A stretch of DNA of 64,000 bases, taken from contig NZ_CABPSC010000016.1 of the NCBI RefSeq assembly GCF_902459585.1, forward strand, positions 1 to 64,000, written 5' to 3'. This stretch comes from Pandoraea nosoerga (lineage in GTDB: Bacteria > Pseudomonadota > Gammaproteobacteria > Burkholderiales > Burkholderiaceae). Made by a program: the position numbers and the translations under genes. This document shows, piece by piece, positions 10,442 to 19,340 of the stretch; within the stretch, counting starts at the first letter, position 1; each line of letters opens with the position of its first letter. The notes under the pieces were generated by a model that had not been told where the DNA came from, did no database searches, and saw only the letters and a program-made list of their open reading frames with translations.

Positions 10442-12082
10442 ATGTCCGACACCACGATGCAGGGCCGCCCGCGTGCGGCCACCCTTGCCGACACCGTCAC
10501 CAACAACGTCACCGGCACCGCCGCACCGCTCCCCCCGCAGCCCCCGCTGCGCGACGAAACGCCCGGCGAACTCGTGTACGCCGCCGATCCTCACGATGGC
10601 GCCACGCAGACGACTTACGCACAAAACGGCTTCGATCCGTCGACGAGTACGACACAACTTTCGTACACCTCCGCGCGCATGGCGCGCCGCGTCTACAACC
10701 GCTACTCGAAGAACGCCTTCGAGCTGTCCGGCTACTACACCGACTGGTCGCAATACGACGGGCGGCTCGACGGCGACTTCAGCAACGAAGCCGCGGGCCG
10801 CGGTGTCGACCTCATGCTGCTCGACCCGTTCGCATACGACCGGCTGATCGTCGGCTTCGCCGGCATTGTCGGCGACGCGGGCGAGAAGGCGCAGACGATC
10901 GCGCGCGCCGCCGTGGATTTTTCCCGTCGCCCCGATCAGGCGACGTTCGTCGACAGTTGGGGCGACGTGCTCGCCTACCGCAATTGCGGCTTCTCGGGCT
11001 GGGTCGGCAACGACGTGATGCCGATGTTCCAGCAGTCGCGCGCCCAGGGCGTGCTGGGCGGGCTGCGGCTGCTGCACGCGAAGAACCCGGCGCTCAAGCT
11101 GGCGCTGGCCATCGGCGGATGGACGATGAGCCAGGCCTTCCACGGCATGGCGGCGAGCGCTTCGCGGCGCAAGACGTTCTGCGCGAGCGTGGTCGACCTG
11201 CTCAAGCGCTTTCCGATGTTCAGCGAGATCAACCTCGACTGGGAATACCCGGGCTCGCCCGGCAACACGGGCAACGTCTACGACGACTCGGACGGCGCAA
11301 ACTACGCCGCGCTCGTGGCTGACCTGAAGAAGGCGCTCACGGCGGCCGGCCGCAAGGACGTGCAGATCTCGATTGCGGCCTCGGCGAGCGTCGCCGACAT
11401 GGAGAAAGCGAACTTGCCGGGCCTGCTGGCCGCAGGCGTGTCTCGCATCAACCTGATGACCTACGACTTCTTCGGCACGCCCTGGGCGCCGGCGCTCGGG
11501 CATCACACCAATCTGCACGACACCGATCCCACGGCGGCCGACCGTTTCTCGATCGACCGCGCGGTGAACTGGCTGCGCCAGGCCGGCGTGCCGCTCGCCA
11601 AGGTGCACATCGGGTACGCGGCGTACTCGCGCAACGCCTGCCAGGCGCAGATCGCGCAGGTGTCGCCGCTGGCCGGGACCTACTCGCCCGGGGACGGCAT
11701 CACGACCGGCACCTTCGAATCGGGCTCGACGGAATACTACGACGTGCTGACGAACTATCTCGATCTCGAAGGGGGGGCCGCGCGCAACGGCTTCGTGCTG
11801 TACACCGACACGATCGCCGATGCGGACTTCCTGTACCAGCCCTCGAGCGGGCTGTTCATGTCGCTCGACACGCCGCGCACCGTGCGAGCCAAGGGAGAAT
11901 ATGTTCGCCGCAACGGGCTGGGCGGTCTGTTTACCTGGACCATCGATCAGGACAACGGGGTGCTCGCCAACGCGGCACACGAGGGTCTGGGCCAGCGCGC
12001 GAGCGTCTCGAACATCGACATGTCCAGGTTCTACTTCAGCGGCAGGACCACGCTCGACGCGCCGCCGGGAGACGGATCATGA
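10442..12082 (+). CDS. GH18 chitinase-like protein without signal peptide
   Basis: AGGAG precedes the ATG; the product is 546 residues. It has the GH18 barrel: LKLALAIGGWTMSQ (the SxGG-type strand), the active-site strand FSEINLDWEYPG at 260-271, and RINLMTYDFFGTPWAP. The catalytic Glu268 is kept, but in the DxxDxDxE motif the first two Asp are replaced by Ser261 and Asn264. The first 80 residues are Thr/Pro/Ala-rich with no signal peptide or Tat motif. Secretion could use the overlapping holin-like gene, as in the holin-dependent release of Serratia ChiA; this is inference. Activity on chitin is not certain. Confidence 0.85.
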   Translation: MSDTTMQGRPRAATLADTVTNNVTGTAAPLPPQPPLRDETPGELVYAADPHDGATQTTYAQNGFDPSTSTTQLSYTSARMARRVYNRYSKNAFELSGYYTDWSQYDGRLDGDFSNEAAGRGVDLMLLDPFAYDRLIVGFAGIVGDAGEKAQTIARAAVDFSRRPDQATFVDSWGDVLAYRNCGFSGWVGNDVMPMFQQSRAQGVLGGLRLLHAKNPALKLALAIGGWTMSQAFHGMAASASRRKTFCASVVDLLKRFPMFSEINLDWEYPGSPGNTGNVYDDSDGANYAALVADLKKALTAAGRKDVQISIAASASVADMEKANLPGLLAAGVSRINLMTYDFFGTPWAPALGHHTNLHDTDPTAADRFSIDRAVNWLRQAGVPLAKVHIGYAAYSRNACQAQIAQVSPLAGTYSPGDGITTGTFESGSTEYYDVLTNYLDLEGGAARNGFVLYTDTIADADFLYQPSSGLFMSLDTPRTVRAKGEYVRRNGLGGLFTWTIDQDNGVLANAAHEGLGQRASVSNIDMSRFYFSGRTTLDAPPGDGS

Positions 12083-12288
12083 GCTTCATTCTCTCGCGGC
12101 TGCTCGAGCCGTCAACCTGGGCGGGAATCACGGGACTGGCCGTCGCGCTCGGCACTTCGCCTGACACGATGCATGAGATCGCGCAGGCCGCCGCGGCGCT
12201 CGCCTCGCTGGCCGCCGTGGCGCTGCCAGAGAACGCCCGGCGGCGCGGGTCGGGCGCGCGCGCCGATGGCGTCTCGCCCCAACCCTGA
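12079..12288 (+). CDS. Small holin-like membrane protein
   Basis: This 69-residue product overlaps the chitinase-like gene by the 4-bp ATGA, so the two are probably translationally coupled. It has two hydrophobic segments (about 15-27 and 35-50), starts with the motif LLEPSTWAGITGLAVALG common in small phage holins and ends in a charged, Arg-rich tail. Holins make pores in the inner membrane. No endopeptidase or spanin gene lies nearby. The family call rests on sequence resemblance and membrane pattern. Confidence 0.6.
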   Translation: MSFILSRLLEPSTWAGITGLAVALGTSPDTMHEIAQAAAALASLAAVALPENARRRGSGARADGVSPQP

Positions 12289-12772
12289 CCCTGAGCTGTA
12301 AGGCGGGCCGCTCTCCGGGAGGTCCCGGCGGGCGGCCTCGCCTTTCGCGACGGCGCTGGCGCCTCGCGTTCGCCCGGCTTTCATCTTGCGTTCGTCCTGC
12401 GTTCGCCGCGCGGCCGTGAAATGAAAAAAAACTGTCACGATTTCTAAACTTTTCGCGGCGAGCGTCGCTATACGTTAAAGGGCGGGATGCCGTGGCGACC
12501 TGAGCGTTGATGAAATTTTTTACCGCCACCAGCGCTGTCATAATCGCCGGCTATGATGCGTCGCGCATGGCAGAACGCCGCGCAGCCGACGCACCGGCAT
12601 TCGCCTGGCCACGCCGCTCTGTAGTCCTGTAGTGCAGTCCCGTAGTGCGGTTCCATTCGTGCAAAAACAGAAGCATCGCGCCATCGCCGGCACGCTCGCC
12701 GTTTCGAGAGCGGCCAGGACGAGGGCGATGCATGACATCGATCAGATACCAGAGATTCACCCGGGGGCCTTT
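12289..12772 (+). other. Intergenic region, no gene seen
   Basis: The GC-rich first half has an inverted motif near 12302-12350 (GGCGGGCCGCT and related) that could end the chitinase operon. The second half is more AT-rich with runs of A and T at 12421-12430 and 12512-12520. No gene is supported. Confidence 0.4.
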
Positions 12773-12979
12773 ATGAAGCTGATTCTGCTGGCGCTTGCCG
12801 CCTCGCTGTTTACGCTCGTCATGATGGTGCAGGCGCGCAGCGAAGCGACCGGCGCCGCTATCCCGTCCGCGCACGCGCAGCCCGCGGATATGAGCGTGAA
12901 CGAGCGCGTACCGACGCGCAAGGACATGGCCATATGGAACGCCCGGCGCAAGATGCACGCCGTGCGGCAGGACGACTGA
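12773..12979 (+). CDS. Small putatively exported protein
   Basis: This 68-residue product begins with a hydrophobic stretch (MKLILLALAASLFTLVMMVQA) that could be a signal peptide or anchor, followed by a short hydrophilic part (SVNERVPTRKDMAIWNARRKMHAVRQDD). The ribosome-binding site is weak (GGGGG 5 bp upstream). An in-frame ATG 45 bp earlier would place 15 residues before the hydrophobic stretch. I recognise no family. Confidence 0.5.
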   Translation: MKLILLALAASLFTLVMMVQARSEATGAAIPSAHAQPADMSVNERVPTRKDMAIWNARRKMHAVRQDD

Positions 12980-13082
12980 CGCGTCATTGGCGGCGCCGCA
13001 ACATGCTGCACAGCACCAAACTTGGGCATCCCTCGCTGCCGTCCTATAGTGGAATGGCAATTCAGGCGAGGAGACAACAAAG

Positions 13083-13271
13083 ATGCCCACATTCCACTTC
13101 AATCTTTACGACCTGACGTTGTTCCTGCCGATGGCAGTGGCCGGTGCGCTACTGGTCGGCGGTATCCCGGCCACCACCCGTGCAACGCGCTACAGCCTGC
13201 GGGCGGTGGGCGCGATGGTCGGGGCTCTCGCGGCCTTGCTGGTCGTGGAAGCGCTGCCCGTGCTCGTGTAG
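13083..13271 (+). CDS. Small membrane protein, two TM segments
   Basis: This 62-residue protein has two hydrophobic helices (about 12-28 and 40-60) joined by a basic loop (TTRATRYSLRA). GAGGAG lies about 9 bp upstream of the ATG. No family is recognised. It may be co-transcribed with the exported protein gene 103 bp upstream. Confidence 0.55.
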   Translation: MPTFHFNLYDLTLFLPMAVAGALLVGGIPATTRATRYSLRAVGAMVGALAALLVVEALPVLV

Positions 13272-13717
13272 CCTGCGCACGCTTGGACGCACGTCGACTA
13301 ACGGAATGGCTGCTGGCGGGCGCACCGGGCGCACTGGGCGCACTGGGTGCTTTTTCCGAAAAATGTCGCGGCATGCGAACGGCCCCGCCGAACCCCGGCC
13401 CGGCCGCCCGAGCCCCTCCCCCCGAACAGGCTTCGCGCGGACGGCAGCGTCCCGACCCGACGGTCATGCCGCTGTCATCACCCCGGCCTAAGCTGATCGA
13501 CGGCAACTTCGGTTGCGCTGTCACCCTCTCTGTTGCGCCGCCGACCCCGCTCGGCGGCATTTTTTTACGTGACGAACCCGCCAGTGGCCGTCATCGTTTT
13601 ATCCGGACGCCCCGCGCGCGCATCGCCTACAATCACCGGAAGTACAACGCCATGTGAGTGCCGTCGATTTGCGACTTGCCGCCGGCATTGCGCACCGCCG
13701 TCAGAGGAGGCTTTCGC
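13272..13717 (+). other. Intergenic region between two small genes
   Basis: The stretch holds a tandem CACTGGGCG/CACCGGGCG-type repeat near 13321-13350 and the terminator at 13537-13566. I see no gene. Confidence 0.4.
13537..13566 (+). terminator. Intrinsic terminator
   Basis: An 8-bp stem GCCGCCGA/TCGGCGGC with loop CCCCGC is followed by a run of T broken only by one A. It ends transcription from the small genes to its left. Confidence 0.75.
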
Positions 13718-14011
13718 ATGTCCGACGCGTTCTCCCGCGCCTTCGCCGTCGTCATCAATCAGTACCGCTCGCCACGTCAGTACACCGTGTCGGTCGAGCG
13801 CGCAAGCGAGATGATCGCCAAGAACATCGGCCTGTTCTCCGACGGTTTTGCCGGCGAGGGCCATCTGGTCGTCGGCCTGTTCGAGCGCGAGGCCGACGCC
13901 TGGGCGCTCGCGCACCGGCTGCAACGCACCCGCACGACCATGCAGGCCTTGCTTCAGGTTCCCGCGCGCGCCGCGCCCATTTCGCCGCCGGAGCTCGATC
14001 CGAGCGAGTAA
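13718..14011 (+). CDS. Hypothetical protein, 97 aa
   Basis: GAGGAGG lies about 7 bp before the chosen ATG (MSDAFSRAF), which favours this start over one 60 bp upstream. The product is soluble. Its middle (SVERASEMIAKNIGLFSDGF) and the following part (EREADAWALAHRLQRTRTT) are helical, and the tail is Pro/Ala-rich. I recognise no family. The gene precedes a GntR regulator gene by 165 bp on the same strand. Confidence 0.55.
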   Translation: MSDAFSRAFAVVINQYRSPRQYTVSVERASEMIAKNIGLFSDGFAGEGHLVVGLFEREADAWALAHRLQRTRTTMQALLQVPARAAPISPPELDPSE

Positions 14012-14176
14012 TCCGCCGAGCGAGTCATTGCAGCAAAGCGAGGCGTCGCGACTCGTCTGCCGCCCCCACGGTCCCGCCGTCTTTCCCTTCTCGCAAAAAA
14101 TCGTCCGGTTTTTCGTCTATCGGCGTAGAATTCGGAATTCCAGATATCACACCAACCGGCGGACTGCCGGCCGCCC

Positions 14177-14944
14177 ATGTCAAATCCCGCGCCCGCCGGC
14201 CCTCTCCCTGTCGATGCTCCTGCCGCTTCGCTATCTCCGCTCGAGCCCTTGACGCCGCTAGCGCCGTTGGCGAGCACGCCGGTCCTGATCGACCAGGTGT
14301 ACGCGCGCCTGCGCGACGCCATCGCCGATCTCACACTGGCCCCCGGCGAGCGCATCCGACAGGCCGAGCTGGCCGACTCGCTGGGCGTTTCGCGTCAGCC
14401 GGTCAGCCATGCGTTGCAATTGCTCAAGCGCGACGGCCTCGTGTGCGACAGCGGTCGCCAGGGCCTCGAAGTGGCGCCAATCGACGCCGACCATCTGCGC
14501 GCGCTCTATCAGGTCCGCACGGCGCTCGACGGGCTGGCAGCGCGCCTTGCGGCCACACGCATGGCGAGCGGCACGCTCGGCAAGGCGGAACTGGACCGTC
14601 TGCGCGCCGCGGTCGCCGCCGGCATGGCCGTGACGCGAGGCACGCCAATGGCCAGTCAGGTCCGCGTGGAAGTGGCTTTCCATACCGCGCTGCACGACGC
14701 CTCGGGCAACCCGTTGATCGCGCAGACGCTCGCGCCGCAATGGCCGCACATCATGCGGGCCATGGCCGCCACGCTCGACGCCATGCCGATGCAGGAGGTC
14801 GTCTGGCACGAGCACGGCGAGATCGTCGCGCGCATTGCGGCAGGCGACGTGCAAGGCGCCGAGACCGCGGCACGCGAGCACACCGAGGCCGACGGCGGCA
14901 ACGCACGTCGCGAATGGCTCGCCCGCCTGGCGGAGTCACGCTGA
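14177..14944 (+). CDS. GntR family regulator, FadR/FCD subfamily
   Basis: This 255-residue protein has a Pro/Leu-rich N-terminal extension (about 1-33), then a GntR winged helix (VYARLRDAIADLTLAPGERIRQAELADSLGVSRQPVSHAL) and an all-helical FCD ligand domain with the metal-site pattern of Asp and His residues (HTALHDASGNPL, WHEHGEIVARIAAGD). It ends 1 bp before the AEC transporter gene, so the two form an operon and the regulator probably controls that transporter. The ligand, likely an organic acid, is unknown. Confidence 0.88.
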   Translation: MSNPAPAGPLPVDAPAASLSPLEPLTPLAPLASTPVLIDQVYARLRDAIADLTLAPGERIRQAELADSLGVSRQPVSHALQLLKRDGLVCDSGRQGLEVAPIDADHLRALYQVRTALDGLAARLAATRMASGTLGKAELDRLRAAVAAGMAVTRGTPMASQVRVEVAFHTALHDASGNPLIAQTLAPQWPHIMRAMAATLDAMPMQEVVWHEHGEIVARIAAGDVQGAETAAREHTEADGGNARREWLARLAESR

Positions 14945-14945
14945 C

Positions 14946-15893
14946 ATGCAAGCCGTCATCTCCGCCGCCCTGCCCGTTTTCGGGTTGATCTTCCTCGGCT
15001 ACGTATGCGCGAGACGCGCATGGCTGAGCGAGACCGCGCTCGACGCGCTCAACCGTTTCGTCGTCTATCTCGCGCTGCCCGCCGTGCTGTTCCAATCGAT
15101 GGCGCAGATCACGTGGGCCGAGCTCGTGAACCCCGGTTTTCTCGGTGCGTTCGGCGGCGGCATGGCCGCCACCTTCGCGCTCTCGTTCCTGCTCGACCGT
15201 GCCGTGCGCGGGCGGCTGACGGACGCCAGCATCGAAGGCATGGGCGCGGCCTATCCGAACGCGGGCTTCATGGGACTGCCGCTGTGTCTGGTGGCGTTCG
15301 GACCTGCGAGCGTGCCGGCGGTCGTGGTGGCCATGCTGCTCACCGCCACCGTACTCTTCGCGATCTCGATCGCAATCATCGAGACGGACCTGCAGGCCAC
15401 GCCGAACTGGCGCCGCACCGCGGGCTTCGTCTCGCGCGCCCTGGCGCGTAACCCGCTCGTGGTCTCGCCGCTCGTCGGCATGGCGGTGGCGGCCGTGGGC
15501 ATTACGCTGCCCGATTCAGTCGTGCATTTCACGACCTTGCTCGGCGGCGCGGCCAGCCCCTGTGCGCTGGTTGCCATCGGCATGTTTCTGGCGCAAAGCA
15601 GCGGCGCGGCCCGGCAGCCGCGCGTCTCACGGGCCGTAGGGCGGCTCGTCGGCCTGAAGCTCGTGTTTCAGCCCGCGATCACCGCCCTGCTCGCGTTTCG
15701 CGTGTTCGATCTGCCGGCGGTGTGGGCGCATAGCGCGCTGCTGCTCGCGGCGCTGCCCATCGGCACGGGGCCTTTCATGCTGGCGCAGTTGTATGGGCGC
15801 GAGGCGGCCGTCGCATCGCGCGCGATTCTGGTGTCCACGGTGCTCTCGGTAGTGACGGTGTCGCTGCTGATCGGCTGGCTCAGCACGCAATAG
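14946..15893 (+). CDS. AEC family transporter (auxin efflux carrier type)
   Basis: This 315-residue integral membrane protein shows the AEC layout of two five-helix halves around a hydrophilic centre. It has GYVCARRAWLS and LNRFVVYLALPAVLF in the first half, the conserved AYPNAGFMGLPL motif, and AAVASRAILVSTVLSVVTV near the end. AEC proteins in bacteria carry malate, malonate and similar acids across the inner membrane. It is coupled to the GntR regulator gene upstream, suggesting substrate-induced expression. Confidence 0.88.
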   Translation: MQAVISAALPVFGLIFLGYVCARRAWLSETALDALNRFVVYLALPAVLFQSMAQITWAELVNPGFLGAFGGGMAATFALSFLLDRAVRGRLTDASIEGMGAAYPNAGFMGLPLCLVAFGPASVPAVVVAMLLTATVLFAISIAIIETDLQATPNWRRTAGFVSRALARNPLVVSPLVGMAVAAVGITLPDSVVHFTTLLGGAASPCALVAIGMFLAQSSGAARQPRVSRAVGRLVGLKLVFQPAITALLAFRVFDLPAVWAHSALLLAALPIGTGPFMLAQLYGREAAVASRAILVSTVLSVVTVSLLIGWLSTQ

Positions 15894-15913
15894 CGGCGCG
15901 CCGGGGGCGCGGC

Positions 15914-17206
15914 TCAGCGCAAGCTCGCCGCCGATGCGACGACGACGCGGTCGCGCCCGCCGCGTTTGGCCGCATACAGGGCCGCGTCGGCGGCGCCGAG
16001 CAGGCGCATCGGAAGACTTTCGGGGTCGGCGATGTCGCGCGGGTCCACGCTCGCCAGTCCGATGGAGATGGTGAGCGGCACGAGCGCGCCTTCGTCGTCC
16101 GGCACTTCGAGACGCTTGACCGCGCGGCGCACGCGCTCTGCCACCGTCCCCGCCCAGTTCTGCTCGGTCTGCACGAGCAGCGCGGCGAACTCCTCTCCGC
16201 CGTATCTCGCGAGCGTATCGGTCACGCGCAACTGCGCCCGCATGCACACGCTCGCGGCGCGCAACGCACGGTCGCCCGTTGCGTGGCCGTGGCTATCATT
16301 GACTCGCTTGAAATGGTCGATGTCGATGAGCAGGCACGCCAGCGGCGCTCCATAGCGCGCGCCGCGCACCACTTCCTCACGCAGACGCTGATCGAAATAG
16401 CGGCGGTTCGACAAGCCGGTGAGCGGGTCCGTGAGCCCGATGCGCTTCAGGCGCTCGCGGTTCCACATGTTCTCCAGGCACACCGCCACGACAGCCCCGA
16501 AGCGCTCGAGGAAGTCCGTGGCCATGTCGGGAGCGAAGCGTCGCGCATCGCGGCTGCCCAATGCGATCACGCCCATGCAGCGGCCATTGCGGGCAAGCGG
16601 CATGACCACGGCGCTCGCGGGCGGGCGCGCGCCGAACAAGGCCGCGTGGCGCTCGCGCGGGGCACCGATCCAGAGTTGCCCGTCGCCACACACCGCCTGG
16701 AACGTGTCGGGGTCCTGGGCGATGCACAGGCCGGCATCGAGGGCGCGGGCGCCCTCGGCCGTGTCGATGAGGTCGCGCAGCGTGTCGTCGACCTCGGCGA
16801 GCATCAGCCATACGCCCATGAGGTCGAAGTCGTGACGCAGACGATTGAGCACCACTTCCAGGAACTGGCCGAAATCCGGCGCGCCCATCAGGGCCAGTTC
16901 GATGTCCTGAAAACGTTTTAGCGAACGCTCGTTGCGCTGAACCGTCGCCAGCAGCGATTGCAGAGAGTCGAGCGTCGGTGCCTGGTTGGTTGCCACGGAA
17001 GGTCTCGGAAGACGCGCGGCACTTCGCGGCCGCATCGCGTGCTTGCCCGGCATCGTGCTTTTGCACCCGGTGATGCCCCGGGTCGCATGCACCGGACCGG
17101 AAGACACGCGCCGCGTGCACTCCTGCCCGAGATGAAGCCATGAGGCCGTTAACGGCATTGGCTCACCGAATTTAAGGGTCGCGAGAAAGCATTGTGCCGC
17201 CCGCAA
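15914..17206 (-). CDS. Diguanylate cyclase with N-terminal GAF/DUF484-like domain
   Basis: The C-terminal half is a GGDEF domain with the active-site loop RYGGEEF (GGEEF at about 336) and an RxxD inhibitory site (RVTD) five residues before it, so it should make c-di-GMP with product inhibition. The N-terminal part (about 75-250) is a DUF484/GAF-like sensor module. No membrane segment is seen. The longest frame is given, but the true start is uncertain: ATGs at 17158, 17053 and 17035 are alternatives, none with a strong ribosome-binding site, and the domains only begin near residue 78. Confidence 0.85.
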   Translation of the reverse strand: MRAAQCFLATLKFGEPMPLTASWLHLGQECTRRVSSGPVHATRGITGCKSTMPGKHAMRPRSAARLPRPSVATNQAPTLDSLQSLLATVQRNERSLKRFQDIELALMGAPDFGQFLEVVLNRLRHDFDLMGVWLMLAEVDDTLRDLIDTAEGARALDAGLCIAQDPDTFQAVCGDGQLWIGAPRERHAALFGARPPASAVVMPLARNGRCMGVIALGSRDARRFAPDMATDFLERFGAVVAVCLENMWNRERLKRIGLTDPLTGLSNRRYFDQRLREEVVRGARYGAPLACLLIDIDHFKRVNDSHGHATGDRALRAASVCMRAQLRVTDTLARYGGEEFAALLVQTEQNWAGTVAERVRRAVKRLEVPDDEGALVPLTISIGLASVDPRDIADPESLPMRLLGAADAALYAAKRGGRDRVVVASAASLR

Positions 17207-17725
17207 ATCAAGTCGTGGCGCGGTTTGCGCCGAATCCTAGGGAAAATACCTACGTTGCGTGTACGCCGCATGAAACGGGTGCCGCATCGCACAAATCTCG
17301 TGCCGCCCGCTCACCCATGATGCGCCGTCTGCCGCGCGCTCGGCCGACGGCTTGTCATGACGCGCGGGCGCGCGCATGAAGTTGTGCCGCGTCATAGTGA
17401 ACCACGGCTGCCCCATCGCCACGCCGCGACGTCACCCGCCGATTTGCGACTGGCCGCGTGGCGCCGTGACATCTCGATGGAACTCCGGCAAGTCGTTGTG
17501 CGCGTCGTCGGGATCGGCGGCATGCTGCCCGACAATGGGCCTGCGGCGCCCGGCATCACATGGCGCCCCGTTCCGGCACATCGGAAGCGATGCGAACGCC
17601 TAAACGTCGTGCATGACATCTCGATGTCGGCAAGACCGGTCGTCCGGCAATACCAACTGAATGTCGCATTGCAGCGAAAGATGGCCGGAAACCGGCGTGG
17701 ATCAAGGATTTAAAAGTTTCCCTGC
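17207..17725 (+). other. Intergenic region, no gene seen
   Basis: This is the upstream region of both the GGDEF gene (left, minus strand) and cspA (right). Open frames in it lack codon bias and ribosome-binding sites, so I call no gene. It must contain the GGDEF promoter. Confidence 0.4.
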
Positions 17726-17754
17726 TTGACACCTTCCCACCTTTCCCGTAAAAA
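17726..17754 (+). promoter_or_regulatory. Probable cspA promoter
   Basis: TTGACA at 17726-17731 and TAAAAA at 17749-17754 are 17 bp apart. The start would leave a 5' UTR of about 140 nt before the cold-shock gene, the long leader expected of cspA-type mRNAs. Confidence 0.55.
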
Positions 17755-17900
17755 AAGGGGGTGCATGAACGTTGTATGGCGAGTCTTGTGTTCATCTAAT
17801 GTCGCCCTCTGCGTCGCCTCGGTTGTACCTGATCAGCTTTAATGTCATGCGCTCGCTGAGCTTCTCGCTCGCTCATTTGAAAACTTTAAGGATTTAAGAA

Positions 17901-18104
17901 ATGGCAACTGGTACCGTCAAGTGGTTTAACGACGCCAAGGGTTTTGGTTTTATTACGCCGGACGAAGGGGGTGAAGACCTCTTCGCACACTTCTCGGAAA
18001 TCCAAGTGAAGGGCTTCAAGTCGCTTCAGGAAAACCAGAAGGTGAGCTTCGAAGTGAAGATGGGACCGAAGGGCCGCCAGGCCAGCAACATCCAGCCGCT
18101 GTAA
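17901..18104 (+). CDS. cspA: Cold-shock protein, CspA family
   Basis: This 67-residue OB-fold protein has both RNA-binding motifs, KGFGFIT (RNP1) and DLFAHF (RNP2-type, VFVHF in the family). It binds single-stranded RNA and DNA and melts mRNA structure. The long AT-rich leader and TAAGGATTTAAGAA just before the ATG fit cold-shock control. Its base composition is closer to that of highly expressed genes than to its neighbours'. A terminator follows. The gene is monocistronic. Confidence 0.95.
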   Translation: MATGTVKWFNDAKGFGFITPDEGGEDLFAHFSEIQVKGFKSLQENQKVSFEVKMGPKGRQASNIQPL

Positions 18105-18181
18105 GCCTCGGATGATTCGCTGAGCGGTCGCGTTTGCGACCCATGCACCACGGACAGCGCCTCGGGCGCGTCCGAAATGAA

Positions 18182-18205
18182 AACCCCGCTCAGGCGGGGT
18201 TTTTT
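18182..18205 (+). terminator. Intrinsic terminator of cspA
   Basis: An 8-bp stem AACCCCGC/GCGGGGTT with loop TCAG is followed by a run of T. Confidence 0.85.
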
Positions 18206-18260
18206 CGTTTACGGGTATGCTGAAGCCTTGTCTCTCTGTGCAGCCATCCGGAGGTACGCA

Positions 18261-19256
18261 ATGGGTTTGTTGGTCGATGGACAGTGGCACACCGACGGAT
18301 ACGACACGCGCGCGAGCGGCGGGCGCTTCGAGCGCCACCCCGCCACCTTCCGACGCTGGATCACGCCCGACGGCGCACCCGGTCCGAGCGGCGACCTCGG
18401 CTTTCCCGCCGAGCGCGATCGCTACGTACTCTACGTCAGTTACGCCTGTCCCTGGGCGCATCGCACGCTGATCATGCGTGCCCTCAAGGGCTTGCAGGAC
18501 ATGGTGCCCATTGCGGTCGTGAACTGGTTGATGCTCGACGACGGCTGGACGTTCGACCCCGGCCCCGGAGTCACCGGCGATCCGGTGCGCCATGCCCGTT
18601 TCCTGCGCGACATCTACCTCACCGCGGACGCGAGGTTCACCGGACGCGTGACCGTCCCGGTTCTGTGGGATATGCGAAGCAGCACGATCGTGAGCAACGA
18701 ATCGTCCGAGATCCTGCGCATGTTCAACAGCGCATTCGACGGTCTCGGCGCCATTCCGGGCGATTACTACCCGCTCGCCTTGCGCGAGGAAATCGACGGG
18801 CTCAATGCACGCATCTACGACGCGCTCAACAACGGCGTCTACAAGGCCGGGTTTGCGACGACGCAGGCCGCCTATGAAGAAGCCGTCACGCCGCTGTTCG
18901 AGACGCTCGACTGGCTCGAGGCGCACCTCGCCACGCGACGTTTTCTCACCGGCGAGCGCATGACCGAAGCGGACATCCGTTTGTTCACCACGCTGATCCG
19001 TTTCGATGCCGTCTACGCCGGTCACTTCAAATGCAACCTGCGACGGATCGCGGACTACCCGAATCTCTCGGCCTACACGCGCGACATCTATCAACAACCC
19101 GGCGTCGCCGCCACGGTGAATTTCGCGCACATCAAGCGCCATTACTACGAGAGCCATCGCGCGATCAACCCGACCGGCATTGTGCCCACCGGACCGTTGC
19201 TGGACTTCGATGCGCCCCATGGCCGCACGCAGATGATCACGATGGAGCGGCCCTGA
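18261..19256 (+). CDS. Glutathionyl-hydroquinone reductase (Xi-class GST, YqjG/ECM4 type)
   Basis: GGAGG is 6 bp upstream of the ATG; the product is 331 residues. The N-terminal thioredoxin-like domain carries the Xi-class catalytic Cys63 in SYACPWAHRT. The family reduces glutathionyl-hydroquinones, releasing hydroquinone and oxidised glutathione. The substrate-contact segments GDYYP and the C-terminal helical domain (TEADIRLFTTLIRFDAVY, HFKCNLRRI) are typical. The gene is monocistronic in the cytosol-directed set. Confidence 0.9.
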   Translation: MGLLVDGQWHTDGYDTRASGGRFERHPATFRRWITPDGAPGPSGDLGFPAERDRYVLYVSYACPWAHRTLIMRALKGLQDMVPIAVVNWLMLDDGWTFDPGPGVTGDPVRHARFLRDIYLTADARFTGRVTVPVLWDMRSSTIVSNESSEILRMFNSAFDGLGAIPGDYYPLALREEIDGLNARIYDALNNGVYKAGFATTQAAYEEAVTPLFETLDWLEAHLATRRFLTGERMTEADIRLFTTLIRFDAVYAGHFKCNLRRIADYPNLSAYTRDIYQQPGVAATVNFAHIKRHYYESHRAINPTGIVPTGPLLDFDAPHGRTQMITMERP

Positions 19257-19340
19257 GACAAGACGCCGCGCCAGCAGGCAGCACCGCTCATGCCTTCGCA
19301 AGCCCGGACGCGGCGACTTCGCCGGGCGATGGCGCCTGAA

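Noticed and set aside
17237-17713. Open frames upstream of cspA
   Set aside because: They are short, lack ribosome-binding sites and overlap on both strands, as chance frames in GC-rich DNA do.
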